This document shows positions 45,757 to 55,074 of a DNA stretch of 64,000 nt, in pieces. Where the stretch lies: positions 1 to 64,000 of the forward strand of contig NZ_PTPZ01000005.1 of NCBI RefSeq assembly GCF_002943105.1, written 5' to 3'. The first letter of the stretch is position 1. Each line of letters starts with the position of its first letter. A model generated the notes under the pieces. It made no database searches. It was not told where the DNA came from and saw only the letters and a program-made list of their open reading frames with translations. Source of the DNA: Cloacibacterium normanense. GTDB taxonomy: Bacteria > Bacteroidota > Bacteroidia > Flavobacteriales > Weeksellaceae. A program made the translations under genes and the position numbers.

Positions 45757-46909
45757 CAGGTTGTATTTTAAATTTAATAAGGATTATTTTTTTAGTTTCT
45801 GGACTCACTTTAGTCTCTATCATTTTAAAATTTTTCAAAGAAGTAGTTGGTGTCGTGACAAGTCCTATATATTTTTGTTTGTCTAAGGTTTCTACGCCAT
45901 ACGTTTCATTATCGAAAACTTGATAAATTAAAGCATTGTTGCTAATGATTTTATCTAATTCTTCTCTTTTCTTACTAATATCATTGGTAGAATAATAGTA
46001 CAATGCTTGTGCATAAACATCTGGCTCTAACTCTATCGTTTCATTAGTTCTTGCAGGATCTAGATTTCTATAAATAGTATCTTTTCTGTAAAAAGGTGAA
46101 TTGACTTCCATAGCCAAAGTCTTGCTTTGAGTAGGAAATCTGAAAACCCCTACATCATCATCTTCAATATCTTTGCCAGAATTGATAATATATCTAATAG
46201 GAGTTTCATTTTCTTTTAAAACTCTTATTTCTATGATGTCCTTTATTTTTGTATTTCTATCAGCATCTATAAAAGTGAATTTATAATCTGTTGCAAAAAT
46301 TCTTTGCCAAAAAACTAAAATCAAGACCATAGTCATTAATACTACAGAAGAAATGAGCCAAAAATATTGTTTTATAAGGTTTATGAATGGATTTTTGAAA
46401 ATCCTTTGTGAAGATGTAGATGTTGCAACGGTTGTTTTTGTTTCCTCAAGAGATGGTTGAATTTCTGCTGTGGTAGTTTTTTCAATAGTTGGAATAGCTT
46501 TTTCAGGTATTGAAAAGGTAACTTCTGTCGGTTTTTCAGTAGAAATTTCTAATTTTTCTTCATCTGCAATGATAATTTCTGATGGTTTTTCATGTTCAGA
46601 AATTATTTCATTGGCAAAAAGATGATTTTTCTTAAAATCATACCAAGATTGATATCCTGCATAAATGGCCAATAAATTGAGCATGTCTATTCTAGGTAAT
46701 TTACTAGAAGGAACCGTCTTAAAATAAGTATAAAAAGACTTTTCACTAATATTTCCCTTCGCTTTTTTTCGTAAATCCTCTTGAAAATAAATAATATCAA
46801 TTCCTTTCCACTTCGAAATTTCATCGTAGGAAGGATGGTGATTTTTAAGATATTCCGCCTGAACTTCTGCTTTTAATTGCTCGAAATGCAATAAATCTAA
46901 ATCTGCCAA
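45740..46909 (-). CDS. Membrane-anchored protein with N-terminal cytoplasmic domain
   Basis: 389 aa from TTG. Residues 1-85 form a compact soluble domain (EISKWKGIDIIYFQEDLRKKAKG, LPRIDMLNLLAIYAGYQSWYDF), then a low-complexity linker, one membrane segment (YFWLISSVVLMTMVLILVFW, about 180-199) and a periplasmic domain. The layout suggests a trans-membrane sensor or regulator but no known family is recognised. A TATATTTG box (46971-46978) overlaps the TTTTACAAA palindrome arm. Confidence 0.6.
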   Translation of the reverse strand: MADLDLLHFEQLKAEVQAEYLKNHHPSYDEISKWKGIDIIYFQEDLRKKAKGNISEKSFYTYFKTVPSSKLPRIDMLNLLAIYAGYQSWYDFKKNHLFANEIISEHEKPSEIIIADEEKLEISTEKPTEVTFSIPEKAIPTIEKTTTAEIQPSLEETKTTVATSTSSQRIFKNPFINLIKQYFWLISSVVLMTMVLILVFWQRIFATDYKFTFIDADRNTKIKDIIEIRVLKENETPIRYIINSGKDIEDDDVGVFRFPTQSKTLAMEVNSPFYRKDTIYRNLDPARTNETIELEPDVYAQALYYYSTNDISKKREELDKIISNNALIYQVFDNETYGVETLDKQKYIGLVTTPTTSLKNFKMIETKVSPETKKIILIKFKIQPDEITK

Positions 46910-46953
46910 AATCTTATAAGATTATTTAAGTGTTTGATTATCAGTATTAGTTT

Positions 46954-46974
46954 TTTGTAAAACTATTTTACAAA
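46954..46974. promoter_or_regulatory. Palindrome upstream of lipoprotein 1 (operator-like)
   Basis: Perfect 9-bp arms TTTGTAAAA-CTA-TTTTACAAA. It overlaps the minus-strand -7 box of the 389-aa gene (46971-46978) and lies about 45 nt before the plus-strand -7 box. A variant occurs at 47480-47500. It could be a repressor or activator site for both directions. Confidence 0.5.
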
Positions 46975-47017
46975 TATATTACAATTAATTTTCTAAAACA
47001 AATTTTTTCTATGCCCC

Positions 47018-47025
47018 TATCTTTG
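47018..47025 (+). promoter_or_regulatory. -7 box of lipoprotein 1
   Basis: Exact TATCTTTG; transcript start predicted about 47032, giving a leader of about 50 nt, ending with the AATTTATT sequence conserved before both lipoprotein genes. Confidence 0.6.
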
Positions 47026-47080
47026 CTCTGTTAAAAGTGAACAAAACAATTTTTAAACAATTTAATTAAATTAATTTATT

Positions 47081-47293
47081 ATGAAAAAATCATTATTCGT
47101 AGCAGCTATCACTGCATTAGCTGTTGTTGCTTGTAAAAAATCTGAAACTACTGAAGCTACTGAGAATGTAGATTCTGCTGCTGCTGTTGTTGACTCTGCT
47201 GCTGCTACTGTTGACTCTGCTGCTGCTACTGTTGATTCTGCTGCTACTGTTGTTGATTCTGCTGCTGCTAAAGTAGAAGAAGTTAAAAAATAA
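47081..47293 (+). CDS. Repeat lipoprotein 1 (VDSAAA repeats)
   Basis: 70 aa. Signal peptide with lipobox (ALAVVACKK). The mature chain has five VDSAA units in a row, then KVEEVKK. Probably an outer-membrane or periplasmic small helical lipoprotein. Its first 50 nt of coding DNA and upstream leader match lipoprotein 2. Function unknown. Confidence 0.8.
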   Translation: MKKSLFVAAITALAVVACKKSETTEATENVDSAAAVVDSAAATVDSAAATVDSAATVVDSAAAKVEEVKK

Positions 47294-47314
47294 TTTTTTC
47301 TCAACAGAAAAACT

Positions 47315-47406
47315 AAAACGTTCCTCTTAGAGAGAGCGTTTTTTTTATTCCCACAAATGTAAAATTAAATAGATAAACATCTAAATTTTTTTAGATGTTT
47401 TTTTGT
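47315..47406 (+). terminator. Two tandem hairpin terminators
   Basis: AAAACG..CGTTTT hairpin followed by a T-run at 47315-47346, and AAACATCTAAA..TTTAGATGTTT followed by TTTT at 47375-47406. They isolate lipoprotein 1 from lipoprotein 2. The rest of the gap (47407-47606) holds the second promoter/palindrome. Confidence 0.6.
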
Positions 47407-47479
47407 ATTTATAAGTTGGGGAAATTGAATTAAATTTTGAATAAAAATTATTTAATTTTTTGATTATCAATATTGTTTT

Positions 47480-47500
47480 TTTGTAAAATCTCTTTACAAA
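47480..47500. promoter_or_regulatory. Palindrome upstream of lipoprotein 2 (operator-like)
   Basis: Arms TTTGTAAA (47480-47487) and TTTACAAA (47493-47500), 5-nt spacer. The surrounding ~65 nt (47460-47525) are an imperfect repeat of 46934-46998. Confidence 0.5.
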
Positions 47501-47543
47501 GATATTTACAATGAATTTTCAAATTTAATTTTCGAAGTAGTTT

Positions 47544-47551
47544 TACATTTG
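47544..47551 (+). promoter_or_regulatory. -7 box of lipoprotein 2
   Basis: Exact TACATTTG, 55 nt before the start codon. Spacing from the palindrome matches that of lipoprotein 1. Confidence 0.6.
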
Positions 47552-47606
47552 TATCAACAAAATGAAACAAACAAATTTTTTAAACCCTTAAATTAAATTT
47601 ATTATT

Positions 47607-47891
47607 ATGAAAAAATCATTATTCGTAGCAGCTGTAGCTGCTTTAGCATTAGTTGCTTGTAACAAAAAAGAAACAACTGAAACAACTGAAACTGTAGACT
47701 CTGCTGCAACTGCAATGGTAGATTCAGCTGCGGTAACTGTAGACTCTGCTGCTGCTGTGGTAGATTCAGTTGCGGCAAAAGTAAAAGACGGAGCAAAAGA
47801 TGCTTCTGTTGAAGCGAAAGATGCAGTAAAGGATGCAGCTAAAGAAGTGAAAGAAGGAGCAGCTAAAGTAGAAGAAGCTGTGAAAAAATAA
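47607..47891 (+). CDS. Repeat lipoprotein 2 (VDSAA repeats and KDA/KEG helix)
   Basis: 94 aa. Lipobox ALALVACNK, four VDSA units, then an alanine/lysine-rich amphipathic helix (DAVKDAAKEVKEGAAKVEEA) like LEA or YtxH-type segments. Paralog of lipoprotein 1 with the same leader and palindrome. Possibly a stress-related envelope protein; this is inference. Confidence 0.8.
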   Translation: MKKSLFVAAVAALALVACNKKETTETTETVDSAATAMVDSAAVTVDSAAAVVDSVAAKVKDGAKDASVEAKDAVKDAAKEVKEGAAKVEEAVKK

Positions 47892-47913
47892 TTAAGAAAT
47901 TAATTACAAACAG

Positions 47914-47939
47914 AACCGCCTCGTGAAAACGAGGCGGTT
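47914..47939. terminator. Strong terminator after lipoprotein 2
   Basis: Perfect 10-bp arms AACCGCCTCG/CGAGGCGGTT with loop TGAAAA. It lies between convergent genes and can serve both. Confidence 0.85.
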
Positions 47940-47941
47940 TA

Positions 47942-48712
47942 TTATTTAGAGAGTTTTTGTCTCAGTATTTCATAGCAAGTAATAGCCACTGCATTACTTA
48001 GATTAAGGGAATCAATAGTTCCAGACATCGGGATGAGAATGTTTTCTCCTTTATGAAGCCAAAAATCACTTAATCCAGAATGTTCCGTTCCGAAAAATAA
48101 TGCAGATTTTTCATTGAAGTTTTTTTTGTATAAATCTTCGGCGGTTTCATCCATATACGTGGTGTAGATTTTGAAACTGTTCTCTTGTAAAAACGCCAAA
48201 GTTTCTTCATTGGTTGCAGAAAAAACATTCATTCCAAAAAAACAACCTACGCTGCTTCTTAAAACATTTGGGTTGTAAAAATCTACTCTTGAATCGGTGA
48301 CAATTAATGCATCTATTCCAAAAGCTTCACAACTTCTCAAAATTGCGCCAAGATTTCCTGGTTTTTCTACAGATTCTACTACAATAACTGAAGCATTGTC
48401 TTTTGGCTGATAATTTTTTAAATCAAATTCTTTGGTTTTGTAAATGCCAATAATTCCTTCAGAAGTTCCTCTATAAGCTAGTTTTTCATAAACTTGACTG
48501 GAAACAAAATGTATTTTACCTTCAGGATGATTGATGCCAAAAATAGATTCGCAAATAAAAAATTCTACATTTTCGAACCCGAATTGCAATGCGCGTTCGT
48601 TTTCTTGTTTCCCTTCTACCACAAAAACTCCAGATTTCTTACGAAACCTATTGTCTGTAATTAATCTGTTGAGGTTTTTTATTTTTTCGTTTTGTAAGCT
48701 TTCGATAATCAT
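47942..48712 (-). CDS. SpoU/TrmH-family RNA 2'-O-methyltransferase
   Basis: 256 aa from the ATG at 48712; a TTG 24 nt upstream would add 8 residues, but MIIESLQNEKIKNLNRL is the usual start. The SPOUT knot motifs are all present: VVESVEKPGNLGAILRSCEAFG, FFGTEHSGLS and IPMSGTIDSLNLSNA. It methylates rRNA or tRNA ribose; target unresolved. Confidence 0.9.
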   Translation of the reverse strand: MIIESLQNEKIKNLNRLITDNRFRKKSGVFVVEGKQENERALQFGFENVEFFICESIFGINHPEGKIHFVSSQVYEKLAYRGTSEGIIGIYKTKEFDLKNYQPKDNASVIVVESVEKPGNLGAILRSCEAFGIDALIVTDSRVDFYNPNVLRSSVGCFFGMNVFSATNEETLAFLQENSFKIYTTYMDETAEDLYKKNFNEKSALFFGTEHSGLSDFWLHKGENILIPMSGTIDSLNLSNAVAITCYEILRQKLSK

Positions 48713-48802
48713 ATTTTTGAAACGCAAAGTGCGCAAAGTAAATTTTTAAAATTTGAATGTTTTTAAGGTTGCAAAGATGAAAATCATAAGATTTCCTTTG
48801 TT

Positions 48803-50188
48803 CTATTCCTCGTCTAAATTTTCTAAACTAGAATTTGCTCTATTAAGAATAGCATCAGGTAAAGATTTTTTAGCTTTTGCACCCATTATTTTCAATTTCT
48901 GAACGCTAGTAATCAGATTGCCTTTTCCGTCTACTAATTTATTCATGGCTCCTTCGTATTCGGTTTTTGCTTCGTCCATTTTTTTGCCGATTTTAACTAA
49001 ATCAGTGACAAAACCATCGAATTTATCATACAAAGCTCCAGCTTGTTTTGCGATTTCATAGGCGTTTTCTTGTTGTTTTTGATTCGTCCACATAGAATCA
49101 ATGGTGCGAAGTGTTGCCAATAAAGTAGAAGGCGTTACAATGACAATATTTCTTTCAAAAGCTTTATTGTATAATTGAGTGTCTTCGTTTAGAGCAATTG
49201 CAAATGCAGGTTCTATTGGGATGAAAAGTAAAACAAAATCAGGACTTTCCAATTGATAGAGATGCTGATAATTTTTACTTCCAAGTTGTTCTACATGTCT
49301 TTTTAGAGAATTTACATGCTCTTTTAAGAAGCTGCTTTTTTGTTCGTCATCTTCTTCGTTGATGTATTTTTCGTAGGCAGTAAGTGAAACTTTAGAGTCT
49401 ACAATCATTTTTTTACCATCAGGAAGGTTGATGATTACGTCTGGCTGAACTCTGTTTCCTTCTTCTGTGGTAAAGCTTTTCTGAATTTCATATTCTCTAC
49501 CTTTTTCTAAGCCAGATTTTTCTAAAACTCTTTCTAAAACTAACTCTCCCCAGTTTCCTTGAATTTTGCTATCGCCTTTCAATGCTTTAGTAAGATTTAG
49601 CGTTTCTTTGCTCATTTGCAAATTCATTTCTTTTAAACTAAGAATTTGTTGACGAAGAGCAGCGTGATAATCTATACTTTCTTTGTGTGTATTTTCTACT
49701 TTTTTCTCGAAATCTGTAATTTTTTCTTGAAGAGGATTCAGAATATTCTTCAAGTTTTGTTGATTTTGTTCCGTGAATTTTAGGGTTTTCTCTTCCAAAA
49801 TTTTATTGGCTAAATTCTCAAATTGCAGTTTTGCTTCTTCCTGAATTTTTACAATTTCTTCTTTTTGGGAATCCAAAAGTTGCTGAAGGCTTTCATTCTG
49901 AGCAGCCAATTGAGATTTCAAACCGATTAATTGATTTTTATCGTTTTGAAGTTTTTCAATATCAGTATTTTGTTTAAAATTAAGCTCTTGCTGCTCTGAA
50001 ATTTTCTGAATTTGAGCTTTATTTTCAGCAGAAATTTCCGCGATAATTTTGTTAAAATCGGCTTCTTTTTGATTGAAATTTTGTTGCAATTCTTCATAAC
50101 TTTTTCTAGAAACCGAAGAAGATTTCAAAATAAAATATGCCAAAACAGCACCGAAAATAAATGCGAGAATAATGTATAAGATTTCCAT
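48803..50188 (-). CDS. rmuC: DNA recombination protein RmuC-like
   Basis: 461 aa. N-terminal membrane anchor (YIILAFIFGAVLAYFIL), a long coiled coil (about 30-200) and the conserved RmuC core (GNWGELVLERVLEKSGLEKG, DVIINLPDGKKMIVDSKVSL, FIPIEPAFAIAL). RmuC limits inversions and other recombination. Confidence 0.93.
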   Translation of the reverse strand: MEILYIILAFIFGAVLAYFILKSSSVSRKSYEELQQNFNQKEADFNKIIAEISAENKAQIQKISEQQELNFKQNTDIEKLQNDKNQLIGLKSQLAAQNESLQQLLDSQKEEIVKIQEEAKLQFENLANKILEEKTLKFTEQNQQNLKNILNPLQEKITDFEKKVENTHKESIDYHAALRQQILSLKEMNLQMSKETLNLTKALKGDSKIQGNWGELVLERVLEKSGLEKGREYEIQKSFTTEEGNRVQPDVIINLPDGKKMIVDSKVSLTAYEKYINEEDDEQKSSFLKEHVNSLKRHVEQLGSKNYQHLYQLESPDFVLLFIPIEPAFAIALNEDTQLYNKAFERNIVIVTPSTLLATLRTIDSMWTNQKQQENAYEIAKQAGALYDKFDGFVTDLVKIGKKMDEAKTEYEGAMNKLVDGKGNLITSVQKLKIMGAKAKKSLPDAILNRANSSLENLDEE

Positions 50189-50237
50189 TTTTCAAAATTA
50201 CAAAAAGAAAAAGTTATAATGATTATCTTGTGGAAAA

Positions 50238-50582
50238 CTAAAATTTCTCTTTTCTAAATATCACCATTTCTTGAATCAAATCAAAAGGCAATTCTTCTTT
50301 CAAAGGAAACTGAACTGTACCTTTAGATGTTTTGTATTTCTTTAATTTTTCGGCAAAGATTTCTATGACTTCTGAACCGGGATATAAACCGATATGATTT
50401 CTGAAACCGCCAAAATGAATTACGTTTTTGCCTTTTATTTTAAAAGTTGGAATTCCGTAATTGATGCAGAGTTCACTTTTTGGAAGAAGATTTTGAATGA
50501 AATTTTTTAGATTTTCTAAAATTTTTTGAGTTTCTTCGGGGAAATCTAAGTAATATTCTTCGTAGGTTTTGGGAGTTTTCAT
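50238..50582 (-). CDS. DUF1801 family protein
   Basis: 114 aa. KTYEEYYLDFPEETQKILENLKNF and NYGIPTFKIKGKNVIHFGGFRNHIGLYPGS match the DUF1801/YdhG family (Fra/frataxin-like fold). Biological function unclear. Starts 2 nt downstream of the YciI-like lipoprotein stop. Confidence 0.85.
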   Translation of the reverse strand: MKTPKTYEEYYLDFPEETQKILENLKNFIQNLLPKSELCINYGIPTFKIKGKNVIHFGGFRNHIGLYPGSEVIEIFAEKLKKYKTSKGTVQFPLKEELPFDLIQEMVIFRKEKF

Positions 50583-50584
50583 GA

Positions 50585-51100
50585 TTATTCTTTAGAAATC
50601 ATTTTATGATATTTCAGATGCATTGGTATTGCTGCAGAACCGTACCAAGGAAGAATTTCTACGTCGAAAATTCCATTTTTAATGGTTGGATCTCCTTGAA
50701 GTAAAGTTTTTACTTCTTCTTTGGTTTTAGCATCGATTAAGAAAATTCCACGATATTGAAGGTTGTTTTTCGTAGCAAAAGGACCTGCTAATTTCAGTTT
50801 TCCCGATTTTTCCATGGCTTCCATGTTAGAAAAATGCCCTTTGAAAAGTTCGGAGCGCTGTGTTTTATCTGTAATTTCAGCATCTTTTGGGCCGGTTTTC
50901 AGAATCACGAGCATATAAGTTTTCATGCCACGTTCATCTGCGCCGAGAGAATCTGCTAATTTTTTATTTTTTTCCTGAGTGGTTACTATTTCATCAGCAT
51001 TTTTACCTGCGGTTCCCGGTTTTCCATTTTCACCTTTTTGGTAAACGATACAAGAAATCACTAAAACTGAAGTGATGATTAGATAAAGTAAATTTTTCAT
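50585..51100 (-). CDS. YciI-like lipoprotein
   Basis: 171 aa from the ATG at 51100, which gives a lipobox (TSVLVISCIV); an upstream start would add MLKTLSQ. The C-terminal ~100 residues (YMLVILKTGP, LFKGHFSNMEAMEKSGKLKLAGPF, GDPTIKNGIFDVEILPW) resemble the YCII fold. It likely forms an operon with the DUF1801 gene. Confidence 0.8.
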   Translation of the reverse strand: MKNLLYLIITSVLVISCIVYQKGENGKPGTAGKNADEIVTTQEKNKKLADSLGADERGMKTYMLVILKTGPKDAEITDKTQRSELFKGHFSNMEAMEKSGKLKLAGPFATKNNLQYRGIFLIDAKTKEEVKTLLQGDPTIKNGIFDVEILPWYGSAAIPMHLKYHKMISKE

Positions 51101-51239
51101 TTGTGACAAGGTTTTCAACAAATGTAAAAATTTTGAAATTATTTTTATGATTTATAATAAAATGAGTATTCTCATATAATATTTTTCATAGGTATTTGAA
51201 AAGTAATTATTTACCTAAATAATCATAGTGTATCTATAT

Positions 51240-51344
51240 TTATTTCTCTTGTTCGGTAATGTAGCCACTCATTTGTGCATTGGTTCCTTTGTCGCCGGCT
51301 TTGTCGGTAATATTTAGAATATCTGTCTGGATATCAAAAATTGT
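51240..51344 (-). pseudogene. Remnant of a dps gene (3' end)
   Basis: The minus strand reads 34 sense codons, including LNITDKAGDKGTNAQMSGYI and then TEQEK, before a TAA. This resembles the C-terminal helix of Dps ferritin-like proteins (AGDEGTN.LMS.YI.EQEK). Upstream, the frame closes with TAA, and the protein normally continues beyond EQEK. Only a fragment remains in the str-operon upstream gap. Confidence 0.6.
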
Positions 51345-51483
51345 TTAAATAATGTAGAATTTTTTAATAATTTAAAAGAAAAAAACTCAAAAAGAATGAT
51401 GCATATATATAACGTTATATAGGTAGATGAAGAAATTAGATTTATTTTTTTGAAAAATATTACAAATAATTCATAATCAATGC

Positions 51484-51513
51484 TTGTTAGTTTAAAAATA
51501 ATTCATAATTTTG
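51484..51513 (+). promoter_or_regulatory. Promoter of the rpsL operon
   Basis: TTG at 51484-51486, 19 nt, exact TAATTTTG at 51506-51513, 35 nt before the rpsL ATG. The rest of 51101-51547 contains the dps remnant and AT-rich sequence. Confidence 0.8.
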
Positions 51514-51547
51514 CACCCTAAAATAAAAAATAATATAAAGCAATCAA

Positions 51548-51958
51548 ATGCCTACTATTCAACAATTAGTTAGAAAAGGAAGAGCCACACTTGCTAAGAA
51601 GAGCAAATCGGCTGCTTTGGATTCATGTCCACAAAGAAGAGGCGTATGTACGAGAGTATATACAACTACTCCTAAGAAACCTAACTCAGCACTTAGAAAA
51701 GTTGCGAGAGTAAGACTTTCAAACGGAAAAGAAGTTAACGCCTACATCCCGGGAGAAGGACATAACCTCCAAGAGCACTCGATAGTATTAGTACGTGGCG
51801 GAAGAGTAAAAGATTTACCGGGAGTTAGATATCACATTGTTCGTGGTGCTTTAGACACTGCCGGAGTAAACGGAAGAACGCAAAGACGTTCTAAATACGG
51901 TGCCAAGAGACCAAAACCAGGACAGGCTGCTGCTCCTGCAAAAGGTAAGAAAAAGTAA
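51548..51958 (+). CDS. rpsL: 30S ribosomal protein S12
   Basis: 136 aa. Starts [12 protein letters not shown] and contains [20 protein letters not shown] and the [11 protein letters not shown] loop. It has Lys at the classic streptomycin-dependent position (TTPKKPNSA), the sensitive form. First gene of the str operon. Confidence 0.98.
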   Translation: MPTIQQLVRKGRATLAKKSKSAALDSCPQRRGVCTRVYTTTPKKPNSALRKVARVRLSNGKEVNAYIPGEGHNLQEHSIVLVRGGRVKDLPGVRYHIVRGALDTAGVNGRTQRRSKYGAKRPKPGQAAAPAKGKKK

Positions 51959-51981
51959 TCATTAAATAAGGAACAAGAACA

Positions 51982-52458
51982 ATGAGAAAAACAAAAGCAA
52001 AAAAGAGACCGTTGTTACCAGATCCAAAGTTTAATGATCAATTGGTAACAAGATTTGTAAATAATCTAATGGTAGATGGTAAAAAATCTATCGCTTTCAG
52101 AATTTTCTATGATGCATTAGATATCGTAGAAGCTAAAAAAGGAGATAACGAAAAATCTTCTCTTGAAATCTGGAAAGATGCATTAACTAACGTAATGCCT
52201 CACGTAGAAGTAAGATCAAGAAGAATTGGTGGTGCAAACTTCCAAATTCCTATGCCAATCAGAGCTGATAGAAAAATTTCTATGGCGATGAAATGGTTAA
52301 TTAAGTATGCTACTGCTAGAAACGATAAGTCTATGGCGCAGAAATTAGCTGCAGAAGTTATCGCTGCTTCTAGAGAAGAAGGTGCTGCTTTCAAGAAGAA
52401 AACTGATACTCACAAAATGGCAGAAGCTAACAAAGCTTTCTCTCACTTTAAATTTTAA
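51982..52458 (+). CDS. rpsG: 30S ribosomal protein S7
   Basis: 158 aa. [20 protein letters not shown] and [16 protein letters not shown] are typical S7 segments. Binds the 16S 3' domain. Second gene of the operon. Confidence 0.98.
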   Translation: MRKTKAKKRPLLPDPKFNDQLVTRFVNNLMVDGKKSIAFRIFYDALDIVEAKKGDNEKSSLEIWKDALTNVMPHVEVRSRRIGGANFQIPMPIRADRKISMAMKWLIKYATARNDKSMAQKLAAEVIAASREEGAAFKKKTDTHKMAEANKAFSHFKF

Positions 52459-52465
52459 TTAAGAA

Positions 52466-54583
52466 ATGAGTAGAGATCTTAAATACACAAGAAATATTGG
52501 GATTGCTGCGCACATTGATGCCGGTAAAACTACCACTACAGAGCGTATTCTTTTCTATACAGGTAAAACTCACAAAATTGGAGAAGTACACGAAGGTGCT
52601 GCTACAATGGACTGGATGGAACAAGAAGCAGAAAGAGGTATTACCATTACTTCTGCTGCTACTACATGTAGCTGGAATTTCCCAACAGATCAAGGGAAAA
52701 CACTTCCTGAAACTAAACCTTACCACTTCAATATCATCGATACCCCAGGACACGTAGACTTCACAGTAGAAGTAAACAGATCTCTTAGAGTATTAGATGG
52801 TCTTGTGTTCTTATTCTCAGCAGTAGACGGTGTAGAGCCTCAGTCAGAAACCAACTGGAGATTGGCTGATAACTACAAAGTTGCGAGAATGGGATTCGTA
52901 AACAAAATGGACAGACAAGGAGCTGATTTCTTAAACGTTGTAAAACAAGTTAAAGAAATGTTAGGTTCTAATGCAGTTCCAATCGTTTTACCAATCGGTG
53001 CTGAAGAAGATTTCAAAGGTGTAGTAGACTTAATTAAGAACAGAGCTATCATCTGGGATGAAGCAGGACAAGGAGCAACTTTTGATGTAGTTCCAATTCC
53101 TGAAGATATGAAAGATGAGGTAATGGAATATAGAGAAAAATTAGTAGAAGCAGTAGCTGATTACGATGAAACTCTAATGGAAAAATTCTTTGAAGATCCA
53201 GATTCTATTACTGAAGAAGAAATCAATGCTGCACTTAGAGCTGCAACTATTGATTTATCTATCATTCCTATGACTTGTGGTTCTTCATTCAAAAATAAAG
53301 GAGTTCAGTTCATGCTAGATGCAGTTTGTAAATATCTTCCTTCTCCACTAGATAAGGATGATATCAAAGGAACTGACCCTAAAACTGATGCTGAAATCAT
53401 TAGAAAACCAGACGTAAAAGAGCCTTTCGCTGCATTAGCTTTCAAAATTGCTACTGACCCATTCGTAGGTAGATTAGCATTTTTTAGAGCTTATTCAGGA
53501 AGACTAGATGCTGGTTCTTATGTTCTAAATACAAGATCTGGAAACAAAGAAAGAATTTCTAGAATCTACCAAATGCACGCTAACAAGCAAAATCCAGTAG
53601 AATTTATTGAAGCTGGAGATATCGGTGCAGCAGTAGGTTTCAAAGATATCAAAACAGGAGATACTCTTTCTGATGAAAAAGCACCAATCGTTCTTGAATC
53701 TATGATTTTCCCAGATCCAGTAATTGGTATCGCTGTAGAACCTAAAACTAAAGCAGACCAAGATAAAATGGGTAACGCTCTTGCTAAATTAGCAGAAGAA
53801 GATCCTACATTTACTGTGAAAACTGATGAAGCTTCAGGTCAAACTATTATTTCAGGGATGGGAGAACTTCACCTTGATATCATCGTTGACCGTATGAGAA
53901 GAGAATTTAAAGTAGAGGTTAACCAAGGTCAACCACAAGTAGAATACAAAGAAGCACTTACACAAGTTGCTAACCATAGAGAAGTTTACAAAAAACAATC
54001 AGGTGGTAGAGGTAAGTTCGCAGATATCGTATTCGAAATTGGTCCTGCAGACGAAGGTAAAACTGGTTTAGAATTCATCAACGAAATTAAGGGTGGTAAC
54101 ATTCCTAGAGAATTCATCCCTTCAGTTGAAAAAGGTTTCAAAGAATCTATGAAAAACGGTCCATTGGCTGGTTTCGAAGTAGAATCTATGAAAGTAACCC
54201 TTAAAGATGGATCTTTCCACGCAGTAGACTCTGACCAATTATCTTTCGAATTAGCTGCTAAAATGGGTTTCAAAGCTTCTGGTAAAGCTGCTAAAGCTGT
54301 AATTATGGAGCCTATTATGAAACTTGAGGTAGTTACGCCTGAAGAGTATATGGGAGATATCGTAGGAGACCTTAACAGAAGAAGAGGTACTGTAAACGGT
54401 ATGGATGATAGAAATAACGCTAAAGTAATCAAAGCTTTCGTTCCACTATCTGAAATGTTTGGTTATGTTACTTCGCTTAGAACTTTATCTTCTGGTAGAG
54501 CTACTTCTTCTATGGAGTTCGAGAGATACGAACCAGCTCCAACAAATATTGCAGAAGAAGTAATTGCTAAAGCAAGAGGTTAA
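52466..54583 (+). CDS. fusA: Translation elongation factor G
   Basis: 705 aa, normal length. GTPase motifs [18 protein letters not shown] and NKMDRQGAD, then the domain IV-V sequence with the conserved [14 protein letters not shown] loop ([12 protein letters not shown]). Drives ribosome translocation. Confidence 0.98.
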   Translation: MSRDLKYTRNIGIAAHIDAGKTTTTERILFYTGKTHKIGEVHEGAATMDWMEQEAERGITITSAATTCSWNFPTDQGKTLPETKPYHFNIIDTPGHVDFTVEVNRSLRVLDGLVFLFSAVDGVEPQSETNWRLADNYKVARMGFVNKMDRQGADFLNVVKQVKEMLGSNAVPIVLPIGAEEDFKGVVDLIKNRAIIWDEAGQGATFDVVPIPEDMKDEVMEYREKLVEAVADYDETLMEKFFEDPDSITEEEINAALRAATIDLSIIPMTCGSSFKNKGVQFMLDAVCKYLPSPLDKDDIKGTDPKTDAEIIRKPDVKEPFAALAFKIATDPFVGRLAFFRAYSGRLDAGSYVLNTRSGNKERISRIYQMHANKQNPVEFIEAGDIGAAVGFKDIKTGDTLSDEKAPIVLESMIFPDPVIGIAVEPKTKADQDKMGNALAKLAEEDPTFTVKTDEASGQTIISGMGELHLDIIVDRMRREFKVEVNQGQPQVEYKEALTQVANHREVYKKQSGGRGKFADIVFEIGPADEGKTGLEFINEIKGGNIPREFIPSVEKGFKESMKNGPLAGFEVESMKVTLKDGSFHAVDSDQLSFELAAKMGFKASGKAAKAVIMEPIMKLEVVTPEEYMGDIVGDLNRRRGTVNGMDDRNNAKVIKAFVPLSEMFGYVTSLRTLSSGRATSSMEFERYEPAPTNIAEEVIAKARG

Positions 54584-54601
54584 TCTTTAAAAAATTAGAA
54601 A

Positions 54602-54907
54602 ATGTCACAAAGAATCAGAATAAAACTTAAGTCTTACGATTACAATTTAGTAGATAAGTCTGCTGAGAAAATCGTGAAAACTGTAAAAGCTACTGGTGCT
54701 GTGGTAAACGGACCTATTCCATTACCAACTCACAAAAGAATCTTTACAGTTCTTAGATCACCACACGTAAACAAGAAAGCAAGAGAACAGTTCCAACTTT
54801 CTGCTCATAAGAGATTGATGGATATCTATTCTTCTTCTTCTAAAACTGTAGATGCTCTAATGAAATTAGAGTTACCTTCAGGTGTAGACGTAGAAATCAA
54901 AGTGTGA
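54602..54907 (+). CDS. rpsJ: 30S ribosomal protein S10
   Basis: 101 aa. [21 protein letters not shown] and [22 protein letters not shown]. In Bacteroidota it usually sits between fusA and rplC; here rplC lies 5.2 kb further on. Confidence 0.98.
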   Translation: MSQRIRIKLKSYDYNLVDKSAEKIVKTVKATGAVVNGPIPLPTHKRIFTVLRSPHVNKKAREQFQLSAHKRLMDIYSSSSKTVDALMKLELPSGVDVEIKV

Positions 54908-54978
54908 TAATTAAGTTAGAAGATGGATGTCTGAAGACAGAAGTTTTCTCTTAAAAATATCAAAATTTGTTTCCGTGC

Positions 54979-54997
54979 GCTGAGCGAAGTCGAAGCG
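54979..54997. repeat. Short dispersed-repeat-like sequence
   Basis: GCTGAGCGAAGTCGAAGCG is a fragment of a widely dispersed Bacteroidota intergenic repeat. Nothing else is seen between rpsJ and its terminator. Confidence 0.4.
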
Positions 54998-55007
54998 TGC
55001 TATGATA

Positions 55008-55039
55008 AAAACTCCCAAACTATTTAGTTTGGGAGTTTT
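55008..55039. terminator. Terminator of the str operon
   Basis: Perfect 15-bp arms with a 2-nt loop (AAAACTCCCAAACTA TT ...) followed by a G and TTTT. Ends the rpsL-rpsJ transcript. Confidence 0.9.
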
Positions 55040-55074
55040 GTTTTAATTCGTAATTTTATTCAAAATTTTAACGA

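Noticed and set aside
46954..46974. FNR/CRP-type operator
   Set aside because: TTTGTAAAA-N3-TTTTACAAA does not match the FNR (TTGAT-N4-ATCAA) or CRP consensus; left as an unassigned palindrome.
47071..47304. Minus-strand ORF of AESTV repeats opposite lipoprotein 1
   Set aside because: A mirror of the GCT-rich repeat tract; the plus strand has a signal peptide, promoter and paralog.
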